From the NCBI GenBank assembly GCA_944739405.2, contig OX123190.2, positions 58,609,805-58,673,804 of the forward strand: a stretch of 64,000 bases of DNA, given 5' to 3'. The stretch comes from Euclidia mi. Lineage: Eukaryota > Arthropoda > Insecta > Lepidoptera > Erebidae. Below the pieces are notes generated by a model, which was not told the origin of the DNA, made no database searches, and saw only the letters and a list, made by a program, of their open reading frames with translations. Positions 55,819 to 64,000 of this stretch are shown here, piece after piece. Position numbers and translations under genes: made by a program. Numbering within the stretch: the stretch's first letter is position 1; each line of letters starts with the position of its first letter.

Positions 55819-58800
55819 AAGGGTCGGAACATATCTGACGGAAGATTCGTCGCGTTTTGTCCGTCGCGTAACGCCAATACATACAAATGTATAGAAAACG
55901 TTCAACCTTTCACACCTGACCGATGATCCGTTAGTACGTCGAGCGTACAGCGTCTGTTCCGTTTCCGTCAACGCATTATCCGTCGACGTCGCGCGCACCA
56001 CGCACCACCTGATTTTTTACCTTTGAGTAAGGAATATAAAAGGGGGAGGGCAAATAGTACATATAGAAAAATTACATTATACACATATATACGAAATCGA
56101 CATAAAGCCACCAAACATAGTGTTGTCTCGTTTTGTGTTAGGGATGTCTCTGTCAGAAAAAAGAGATAGCCATAGTTTACTGAATAAATTAATCATGACG
56201 ATATTTTATTAGAAATGTCATTCGTACCATTGTCGCCAAGGTTTATGGTACATCTGCTGTGAAATCGTTGTATATCGAACATAATAATTTTGTTTTTGTG
56301 CATAAATATGTTTAAAAACCAGATGAATCAGTGCTTCAGGCTGTGTTTCATTACCGTATGAATGGTGTCATCCATGTCCGGTACTTTCTCAGCGACACAG
56401 TATCGATATTGGCTCTCAGAGAATATTTTGTTACATGTTTGATACAAGGGTCGTCTTTCGCTTTGCCATGTTTGCCCACATTTTCATTATGGAATAAACT
56501 AATCTGGCAAAAGATTTAAACTAACTAAAGTAACTTACTACAAAAATGTATTATTTTCCTCTAACCGGCTCCATATCGATATCGATTACATTCTGGAGTA
56601 CAACCCAAATGGCAGCCATTTTATTTGCCCAACGTTTCGTAGGTATGCACGCTAATTTAGTAGGTATGCACGCTAAATTCGTAGGTATTGGACATACAAT
56701 ATCCATGTCATTCCCAGATCGGTGATTTTTAAGATCATAAGATTCCAGGGCCGCCAGACCTTACTTATTTTTTCATAAACGAAATGTGTAGAATAATGTG
56801 GTGTTAGTATGTGCTATGAGTGTACGCATACTTGCAAGCTTGGATCGAGGGCCAATTAATAATAATAGTAAGTAAATAATAATATAATTTATTTATTTCA
56901 AACCCTTCTCACAATGTTTCAAGAAACAAAATATAATACAGTACACAGATATTCTGGATCTTTTGATTAACATTTTAGAAGGCGATCAGACAGTGTTAAC
57001 CCTGACTCCCTGACTCCTAAACTAGGTAGAACCTGTATCTTAGGAGCCAGTGTTCTCCTGCTAAGTGATGTATGTTAATTTTCTGTACATATTCTTTCTA
57101 TTTTGTAAGCGAGTGAAATGGAGGATGTATGTGTATGTGCGTGCGTGGTGCGTGTGCGTATGTGTGTGTGTGTGTGTGTGTTGTGTGTGGTGTGTGCCTG
57201 TGGGTGCAAGAATCTTGGCTTCATGGGTATTTAGCTTGTCGATGTCTATGTTTTTACAAACGCTTTTGTAGAGAAGTGGGCTTACAATATAAAGCTGGCG
57301 TCTGGCGAAACCTGTTCTATGTCTTGGTGTTGGACATAATATCCTATGCTTACGTTTTGTTGGAATCGGTGGAGGTAATAATTTGTGTTGCCTAGTAACT
57401 GTTTGAATCACAAAGAGTTGCCTCACAGTATGTAATTTATATTCAGCATATAACATTGTCGTAGGGTATCTGAAAGGTTTAAATAACATTACCTTAATGA
57501 CAGCTCTTTGTGCTCGCTCTAGTTGCAGAACTTTAGTCTTCGCAGCGCCTCCCCATACCGGTAAACAGTAAGTGATGACGGACTGACAGAGCGCTAGGTA
57601 TACCATTTTTTAGTATCTTGGAGTCTGCACAGTGTCTTAGAGATTTAACGATGTAAATAAATCTTCGAACTCTCGAGGCTATATGTTCGATATGTCGATT
57701 CCACTTCCGTTCATCATCAATTACTACACCTAGGTATTTAGTTTGGGGTACGCGAGAAAAATTCACGCAAGAACATGTTAAGGGATCAGTGCAAGAGTGT
57801 GCTGTGATGGTAAAATCTGCGGGGACTTTGGTGCTATACCCCGTAGAAAAGGCTATATAGAGTCTTGCTTACATTTAAGGTAAGTAGATTCTGAGTCAAC
57901 CAATGCATGACCAACTGTAGTGACCGTGCCGCATTTTTTTTGACCTCAGACCAATCATCACCAAACACAAAAATGGCCGTGTGACCCGCGTAAGCAAATA
58001 TTTTTGATTTCAGAAAGTACAAAGATTGTTAATGTAGACCTGGAATAAAATTGGTCCAATGACACTTCCTTGTGGAATACCGTACGTAATAGTTTCATCA
58101 TTACTAAGTAGCGAACCAATCTTTACAGATATGGTTCTGTTAGAAAGATGACTTTTAAATAAATTAAGCATATTATCACGTATGCCGATGGCGTCTAATT
58201 TGGCTAGGAGTATGGGGACAGAGACCGTGGCGAACGCTTTGGTTCTTTTTTGGTTTGGCGCAAAAATATATTAGTATATCTAAAAATATACTAATACATT
58301 TTTGGTTATTGTCGACTTTACCTGCGACGAAATTTGTAATATCGGCAACCGCATCTTCGATGGATAATAATTTTTAGGTATGAGGTGCTAAAGGTCCATG
58401 GGAACAATTTCCATACATACCTATATAGAAAACATTTTGTGTCATGCTCTGCAATTGTAACCCCTTCTATATCATTTGTATAAATTTTGCTAAAAACCGT
58501 AACCAAATCGTATCATCGTCTTTTATTTTTGAACCTCCATTCCTATATAGGAAATATATTCAAATAACGCTTGTTGGCTACTATAAAAAATCTCCGAAGT
58601 CCGACATATTTTTAATAGTCAAACTCGAATTGCAATATAAATAACTACAGGACTTCAGTGACTACAGAACATCAGGGAACACGACAGTAAAATATTGAGC
58701 TGCCCTGAGTACGGCCCTGAACGAACAAACTGATATGTGTGCATAATAGCCACGCTTTCAGCAAATGTGTGCAGATACGCTCGACGCATTTTCCGTCAGA

Positions 58801-58880
58801 TGTGTACCGACTCATTTGACGGAATAGACGCGACCGAAGATACGTTCGACGCATCTTCCGTCAGATATGTTCCGACCCTT
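55819..58880. mobile_element. ~3.06-kb TIR element with nested LINE, unit 5
   Basis: Both TIRs are intact. In this unit the surrounding Helitron can be followed to its true 3' end. Confidence 0.7.
56855..58250 (-). pseudogene. LINE reverse transcriptase fragment, unit 5
   Basis: Same fragment; a private Gly-to-Cys change in the SLRHGADSK block (57629). Confidence 0.8.
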
Positions 58881-59106
58881 ATTTGTTTGTTTGGTTGAAC
58901 GCACTAATCTCCGGCACTACTGGTCCGATTTGAAAAATCCTTTCGATGTTAAATAGCTTATTTATTGAGGGAAGCTATAGGCTATATCATCACGCTATAA
59001 CCAAAAGAAGCGGATCATTTGATTTTTTTTTTATTGAAAACTGTTGAAAAAACGGGGGGAAATTAATTTCAACTTCCACGCGAACGGAGTCGCACGCGCC
59101 AGCTAG

Positions 59107-59451
59107 TTCTATGATATAACGCGCTACGACTGTGCATTTCAATGAAAACTTATGTGCTTATGTAGGTCTGATGTTTGGTATCTAAAATGTATAAAAAAGC
59201 AGTTACAGCAAACGAAGAAAAAAAGTCATTTGAGATATTGATGTAAAATACCAATTGAATGTCTTGCTATTAAATATAAATTTCCGGATTTTTGTATTTT
59301 CCTAACCGAGGCACTAGATTCTGTTTTTTGACAAAATAATATTTCTACTCACGCGACTGCGCAATTTAATATTATCTGATGTACTTCCTCTGTGATATAA
59401 TCCTGTGGTATTGTTCGAATATCACATAGTTTAAAAATACGCGATAGGAGG
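59107..59451. other. Upstream region of the first SDR gene
   Basis: Non-coding. Unduplicated flank between the Helitron 3' end and the promoter-like motif; nothing else was recognised. Confidence 0.4.
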
Positions 59452-59458
59452 TATATAA
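59452..59458 (+). promoter_or_regulatory. Candidate TATA box of first SDR gene
   Basis: TATATAA, 55 bases before the ATG at 59513, which leaves room for a short leader of about 25-30 bases. It is the best TATA match in the upstream region; no initiator was defined. Confidence 0.35.
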
Positions 59459-59512
59459 TCACCGAAAAGTTGGTAAGAATCTGTAAAGCCGTATAGCTTA
59501 TAAATTCATAAA

Positions 59513-60280
59513 ATGGACTATTGGAAAAAGAAGGTCGCTGTTGTAACCGGTGCTGCACACGGTATTGGTGCCCAGATAGCAGAGGATCTAGTAAAGATTG
59601 GAATGGTTGTAATTGGTTTCGAACCTACTGAAGATAAAGTTGATGAAATTCTCATCAAATTGAGCCAATTGGGTGATGTCGAAGGACAACTTATACCCTG
59701 CAAGTGCGATGTTTCCAAAGGTGAAGATCTTAAACATGCTTTTGATGGCATAGTAGCTGCCTATGGTGGTGTTGATGTTCTGATAAACAATGCAGCTATA
59801 GGGAAAGAAGGATTTATTTGTAACGGTAATATTCGAGACTTCAAAAATATCATCGATACTAACATTTTTGGGTTGATAGCTTGCACGCGTTTTGCGATTG
59901 CATCTATGATGGAAAAAAATGGTTGTGGGCAGATTATTAACATAAATAGCATTTGTGGCCATTATATGCCACCATTTGCCGAACCGAAAATTAACTTATA
60001 TATCACGTCGAAGAGGACAATGACTGTGCTAAACACTCTACTTAAAAACGAGTTTAAGTCGATGAATCGTAAAATCAAGGTGACTAGTATATCACCCGGC
60101 ATTGTACGTACAGGTATCTTTAAAACAGCGGGGATTGAATTTCTCAATGAAGAGTTTTTCCATAAAAACCCTCACCTGACAACTAAAGACGTGTCTAATG
60201 TAGTGCTTATGATATTGGCTGCTCCGCGTGGGATTCAAGTGAATGAAGTAGTTTTCCACGCATTACACGAAATTTATTGA
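59513..60280 (+). CDS. Short-chain dehydrogenase/reductase (farnesol dehydrogenase-like)
   Basis: A single-exon gene of 255 residues, the usual length for classical SDR enzymes. These oxidise or reduce alcohols and ketones with NAD(P)(H); the insect farnesol dehydrogenase/DHRS11-like group acts on isoprenoid alcohols, and the MDYWKKKVAVVTG start resembles that group. Seen here: TGAAHGIG (12-19), Asp66, NNAA (92-95), Asn117, Ser146, Tyr163 and Lys167 (YITSK), and PG (195-196). The catalytic tetrad is complete. Glu37 at the end of the second strand, where NADP enzymes usually have a basic residue, hints at NAD use. The substrate is not predictable. No signal peptide, so cytosolic. AATAAA follows the stop by three bases. 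A divergent paralogue lies 420 bp downstream on the same strand. Confidence 0.9.
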   Translation: MDYWKKKVAVVTGAAHGIGAQIAEDLVKIGMVVIGFEPTEDKVDEILIKLSQLGDVEGQLIPCKCDVSKGEDLKHAFDGIVAAYGGVDVLINNAAIGKEGFICNGNIRDFKNIIDTNIFGLIACTRFAIASMMEKNGCGQIININSICGHYMPPFAEPKINLYITSKRTMTVLNTLLKNEFKSMNRKIKVTSISPGIVRTGIFKTAGIEFLNEEFFHKNPHLTTKDVSNVVLMILAAPRGIQVNEVVFHALHEIY

Positions 60281-60283
60281 TTA

Positions 60284-60289
60284 AATAAA
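60284..60289 (+). terminator. Polyadenylation signal, first SDR gene
   Basis: AATAAA three bases after the TGA stop. Confidence 0.6.
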
Positions 60290-60699
60290 TCTAAATTTTC
60301 CCAATGTGATCATTATGTTTATTAGAAAGCAATAATTTATACAATGTGATAAAATGTGATGTTATTGTTACTCTTAAAATGTCCATACGCTAGGGATTTC
60401 ATATATCATTATGTTTTTGGAGGTGGGTCTCTAACGGTAATGCTTATTTTATCTCCCTAGTAAAGGACACCAATTTTAGTGTACCAAGATTTGAACAGTT
60501 TTTTCCCTCTACACATTAAATTCACGTTAAGTTATCTAAACAACCTATCTGAATAATGTGGATTTACAACATGCTATCATATTTAATGGCAAAGTTACAG
60601 AGGAAACATGTTTTATAAAGAATGGTGGTCACATTTAGCGACTATTTTGCACTAAACTATAGATACGAATGCACTGAAGTTGTGCTTTGATAAAATAAT
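60290..60699. other. Intergenic between SDR paralogues
   Basis: No frame or repeat was seen. ACTATAGATACGAATG at about 60655 is the only weak promoter-like motif ahead of the second gene. Confidence 0.4.
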
Positions 60700-61428
60700 A
60701 TGAAGGATTGGGTAAATAAAGTGGCAGTCATAACGGATTGCGGAGATGAAGTTGGTGTTACTGTAATAGAACAGTTGGCTAAAGCCGGTATGATTGTGAT
60801 TGGCTTCAGTAAATACGAAGACACTTTAGAAAAAGTGACACAGAAGATGAAATGTTTGATCGCCGATAAAATAGCTGGAAGAATAGTTTTGTGCAGATGT
60901 GATATTACAAATATAGCTCAACTTGAGAGTGCTTTTGAGAAAATTAAAGACACTTACGAAAGAGTTGATGTTCTTGTGAACAATGCATATTGTAACACAG
61001 ATTGCCTTGTGAATACAGGTACTATAGAAGATTTTAAACGGATTATCGATGTAAATATAAACGCAATGGTTGCATTTACAAGGCTTGTAGCCTCTACCTT
61101 AATTGAAAAGCAAGCTAGAGGGCATATAATAAATATAAATGATTTATGTTCTTACCAAATACCTATTGAGACAAGAAAGAGTGTTTTTATCGCTGCAAAA
61201 GCGGCTATAACTTCTGTGAATGAAATATTGCGGCATGAATTTCGATTTTTAAAGGCAAATATCAAGGTGACTAATATTGCTTGTGGAAGTATAGAAAGCT
61301 CAATGGAACCTGCATTAAATGAACCAAGGCTGCGAGTAAGGGACGTTGCGAAACTAGTAAAGTTGATATTAAACACACCGGAGCAACTTCAAGTACACGA
61401 GGTCTTACTAGATTCTGTTGTGGAATAA
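60700..61428 (+). CDS. SDR paralogue lacking catalytic residues (putative pseudoenzyme)
   Basis: A full-length, uninterrupted frame of 242 residues, alignable end to end with the gene at 59513 (MKDWVNKVAVIT versus MDYWKKKVAVVT; VDVLVNNA; IEDFKRIIDVNI). Key residues are gone: the cofactor glycine motif is TDCGDEVG (12-19) instead of TGxxxGIG, the catalytic Ser is Asp148 (ININDL), the catalytic Tyr is Phe163 (FIAAK) although Lys167 stays, and the PG turn is CG. It should not work as a normal SDR oxidoreductase. The intact length argues against a simple pseudogene. It could be a regulatory or binding relative, or a gene at an early stage of decay. AATAAA overlaps the stop and recurs at 61479. 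Confidence 0.85.
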   Translation: MKDWVNKVAVITDCGDEVGVTVIEQLAKAGMIVIGFSKYEDTLEKVTQKMKCLIADKIAGRIVLCRCDITNIAQLESAFEKIKDTYERVDVLVNNAYCNTDCLVNTGTIEDFKRIIDVNINAMVAFTRLVASTLIEKQARGHIININDLCSYQIPIETRKSVFIAAKAAITSVNEILRHEFRFLKANIKVTNIACGSIESSMEPALNEPRLRVRDVAKLVKLILNTPEQLQVHEVLLDSVVE

Positions 61429-61478
61429 ACTTATTTATATGAATATTTATGTAACGGGTCCTTATCGTGTAATTTAAA

Positions 61479-61484
61479 AATAAA
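61479..61484 (+). terminator. Polyadenylation signal, second SDR gene
   Basis: AATAAA about 50 bases after the stop; another AATAAA overlaps the stop at 61424-61429. Confidence 0.45.
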
Positions 61485-62209
61485 GGTATTATAGAATAGA
61501 AAGTTTAAAAATATTTATGCCTTGTTATGTTTTTTGTTTGATAGAGGTGTTAACTTTTATTGGAGGGATGGATATATATTATAAAAAATCTAAATCAATA
61601 AATGTAGTGATGATTTCAATTTTTTTTTAAATTTTACATCCTTATAGAAAAAGCTATCACTAGCTATGAAAGCAATTTCAAAATTAAAATTGCTTCCTTT
61701 GATACTCGTATAGTGGAATGAATAATCTAAAAGATTCACATTCATAGAGCATATTTCAGCATATCCATCAAAAGCCAGCACACATTATCCTAATTAAATG
61801 GATGGACCATTAGCACTCATTACAGTATGAACTGTTTTGTGGCAGCATTTGCAAATCACTCCCCGCAACCTCATTTTCATCTCGCGATATGCTTTTTTCG
61901 TAAGAAATAATCACGCCTTGAATGTATGTTGATCTAGATACATACTCACTACTTGTTCATTTGTTGATAATTCAAATGAATTTAGGGTATATTACTACCC
62001 GAATGGCGATATATTAAGGTGGCCTCTTCACTAACACTACTTTTGCGCGCCGAGTGTTGTAGGTTTAAAATCATGATCTAGTGGTATTGAACCTACTATA
62101 CCTACACCTATTGTGGGATCTGTCTGAATGGAAAATATCGTGCAATATTCGTTGTGAAAGAGTAATTTTTAAAGAAGAAAATATAAAACTTAGTTAATAC
62201 AAAACATGC
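61485..62209. other. Intergenic, no gene seen
   Basis: AT-rich; no coding or repeat signal recognised. Confidence 0.4.
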
Positions 62210-62430
62210 ATAGGGTTCCCACCAAGAACTTAGGGTCCCAAGCCAACCTCACCTGCAAGTGGTGCACCTGCCGATCAACGGACGAGGCTCTGGCAAACAA
62301 AATATCCCGATAAGTGGCAATAGGGTCGCCACCTATTACGTGGGATCAAAACACTGGCGAAAAGTGGGCGTTTAATATGCCTCTGCCAACCCCATCGGGG
62401 AAACAGGCGTGAGTCTATGTATGTATGTAC
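62210..62430 (+). mobile_element. SINE/RTE-related 3' fragment with (ATGT)n tail
   Basis: AATAGGGTCGCCACCTATTACG, then GGCGAAAAGTGGGCG, CCCCATCGGGGAAACAGGCG and TGAGTCTATGTATGTATGTA. The 3' half closely parallels the SINE body at 8680-8790 and the LINE terminus at 5868. The tRNA-like head is missing. Confidence 0.65.
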
Positions 62431-63745
62431 AAAACCTCGTGTGATACATTTCGAGAAGATAGAGAAAATTACTTATGAAGCAAACAGAATCCTTACACGC
62501 ACTATTTATTGGTAAAATCTACATCCATAGTTTTTGAGTATATCACGTTCATAAAACAAGAGTAACGGCTGGAGGGAACTTCATTTTACAACACCTATTT
62601 ATATAAGTCTTCTATAACGTACAAATAATCGAGGACTGAAACAAAAAGAAAACAATTTATCAAGTTTACATTCAGATACTTAATATTGCAAGTTAAGTGT
62701 CCCAAGGGGACGCGTTTCATTTTTCTTTAAGCTTAATTAACTTGACGAACAGAAGGGGACAACAGTACTTCTTATTCAACTCCGAGATGGACTAAATCAT
62801 GACTTAATTAACTTCCTTTCTGTTTCAGTCCCTATCAGATGATACGAATTGTTTGCATCTGGATTATTTTCTTGACAATTTAATTGTTTTACTTTGATTA
62901 TGAGTATTATTATACTCTAGTTTATTGTTTTCGTGATAAGTGACGACATGTTGCTGAAGAGAATAAGTTAAGTGTAAAAGACACGAATAGGTGCAAAATC
63001 GGTAATGTTTAGGAATGAATTATTGGTGCACATTATAATTATATAATTTATAACATTCGGACATTCAGCTATAATTACATCTCAAATCTCGCAAAAGCCA
63101 GGACTTAATGATGACTGTTCTTTGCAAAGGCACCTGGAACTTAGGAGGAGAATTAAAGTCAAAGTCACGCGTCAAAGTGAACCTTCGTTGCTATAATAAT
63201 GTCTGTTGTAAGATATCCGAAATGGTGACAAAGTTCTTAGCCAATAATTTATTGATAAATGAATTCTATCAAAATTAAGGGGAAGCATGTTTTGTTTCTG
63301 TGAAAACGATCCTTAGAATATAGAAATCTCAGAAACGCTCAGATATGTGCATTGAGGTAACAGAGATTAATGGATTTTCGCATCATATTCCTCTTACTAG
63401 AAATTGACTGATATTTTATTAAAAGGACGCGAAATACACATGCAAAATAGCATTTTTATTAGTCCCACTTTTCTGGGATGATGTGATGATAACATATTCA
63501 TATAATTCTTCTAAATTATTCTTACATCTTGAGCTATCTTTCGAGGCCTACGATAAAACTTTTTGGGTAATTCATACTATAACTTGAATACTTCTTGTGA
63601 CGCGTGTGTCAAAATGTTATTGTTTTGTATTCTGTCATTGTATCGTAGAAACATTGTCACGAAGTCCGAAAATATATTGAATAAACTAGTATTAATTTTA
63701 GAGATATGCTTTAGTTTTATATATAGTTTATAACAGCAATATACG
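62431..63745. other. Non-coding, probable upstream region of terminal gene
   Basis: No reading frame or named repeat was seen. If 63746 is a first coding exon, its promoter and leader should lie here. Confidence 0.4.
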
Positions 63746-63955
63746 ATGGCTACTTTAAATGCTAAGAGTTGCTTTAAATATCAGTCGACCGACAGGTCGG
63801 GGTTTCGTATGTCGCGACCGATGAACGCGTCTCGAATTAGAATGGACATGTTAGGAGAAGAGTCTCAAATTGAATGGAGCAACATTATCTTTCTACCGTT
63901 TCACCCTGTGTTTCAATTGTTGGTTCTGTTTAGTGTGATTGTCAAGACTATACTG
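63746..63955 (+). CDS. Probable first coding exon of an unknown membrane protein, partial
   Basis: ATG at 63746 has A at -3 and G at +4, a favourable start context. The frame is open for 70 codons to a consensus donor CTG|GTAAGA at 63955/63956, phase 0. It also stays open to the window end (85 codons), so the splice is a prediction. The local CpG content is higher than in surrounding DNA. The product starts MATLNAKSCFKYQSTD, has a basic Arg/Met-rich stretch (residues 21-35), an acidic patch, then a hydrophobic segment (47-68, IIFLPFHPVFQLLVLFSVIV) that could be a first transmembrane helix. I do not recognise the family; a channel or transporter is possible but unproven. Confidence 0.55.
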
Positions 63956-64000
63956 GTAAGAAAACTAACATTGTACCTAAGATGTAGATTTCAAGGCAGG

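Larger units (their letters stand above)
25264..58956. repeat. Tandem array of five ~4.98-kb units
   Basis: Unit starts, marked by TAG before TGTTTTTTAAACTATTAA, fall at 25264, 30239, 35218, 48992 and 53973, and the last unit ends at 58956. Periods are 4975, 4979, 13774 (unit with the 8.79-kb gypsy element), 4981 and 4981. The copies are nearly identical by eye. Internal junctions read GTTAAA-TAG-TGTTTTTT, the distal flank reads GTTAAA-TAG-CTTATTTA, and the proximal flank reads TTC-TAG-TGTTTTTT. The duplication thus joined two unrelated sequences at a 3-bp identity. Contents in order: promoter-like non-coding block, 123-codon ORF, three hairpins, Helitron 5' end, TIR element with nested LINE, Helitron continuation. 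Confidence 0.95.
53973..58956 (+). repeat. Array unit 5 and distal boundary
   Basis: 4981 bp plus the terminal TAG. Private changes: ATTGCAGCATG at 54402, GACATACAATATCC at 56691, CTGCACAGTG at 57627. At its end it reads CTTTCGATG where all internal junctions read CTTTCAATG, and it runs into the unduplicated rest of the Helitron. Confidence 0.95.
55775..59106 (+). mobile_element. Non-autonomous Helitron, complete only at the array end
   Basis: 5' end TCTATACTAATATATAAAGC (55775) and 3' end CGGAGTCGCACGCGCCAG-CTAG|T (59106). Removing the nested TIR element leaves about 270 bp. In units 1-4 the Helitron is cut at the array breakpoint after GTTAAA, so only this copy shows its 3' end. Confidence 0.75.

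Noticed and set aside
25264..58956. Array as a pure assembly artefact
   Set aside because: Not fully excluded, but each unit has private substitutions and indels and only one carries the LTR element, which argues for real copies.
59588..59962. 124-codon minus-strand frame opposite the first SDR gene
   Set aside because: Shadow of the SDR coding sequence, which carries all the expected motifs on the plus strand.

Overview
The window looks like nuclear DNA from a lepidopteran (moth or butterfly): AT-rich, sparse in genes, and packed with repeat classes typical of that order. These include Helitron ends with TC...CTAGT termini, tRNA-headed SINEs ending in (ATGT)n or (ATG)n, RTE, R1-like and CR1/Jockey-like LINE fragments, a Penelope-like element, and a gypsy/errantivirus-type LTR element with an envelope gene. 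The order is inferred from repeat style; no host gene fixes the species. Nothing prokaryotic is present.

Layout. 1-2.1 kb: no gene seen. 2.1-4.4 kb: Penelope-like element, two truncated copies head to head, flanked by a 12-bp target duplication. 5.9-9.9 kb: RTE fragments, a SINE and other dispersed repeats. 10.5-16.1 kb: a decayed two-ORF non-LTR element of CR1/Jockey type, split by a TIR-bounded DNA element. 16.4-20.1 kb: Helitron ends, a ~115-bp minisatellite and a ~1.3-kb foldback element. 20.1-22.1 kb: C-terminal pieces of R1-like and CR1-like LINEs and a 507-bp tandem duplication. 22.1-25.3 kb: Helitron end, a mariner-like element with a SINE inside, a 117-bp near-perfect hairpin and a 274-bp MITE.

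25.26-58.96 kb is the dominant structure: five head-to-tail copies of a ~4.98-kb unit, nearly identical. Each unit carries a 123-codon ORF of unknown family, three adjacent hairpins, a Helitron 5' end, and inside that Helitron a ~3.06-kb TIR element which itself contains a dead LINE fragment. The original breakpoints can be read at both ends of the array and share only TAG. The third unit is interrupted by an 8.79-kb gypsy-type element (37.19-45.98 kb) with LTRs, a tRNA-Leu-type primer site, gag, pol on a -1 frameshift after TTTAAAC, and an F-like env. Its pol and env reading frames are each broken once.

59.5-61.4 kb: two single-exon short-chain dehydrogenase/reductase (SDR) genes in tandem. 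The first keeps all catalytic residues; the second is an open but catalytically degenerate paralogue. The last 255 bases hold an open coding segment, probably a first exon, running to or past the window edge. The two SDR genes and this segment are the only likely host genes; most of the rest is mobile DNA in successive layers.
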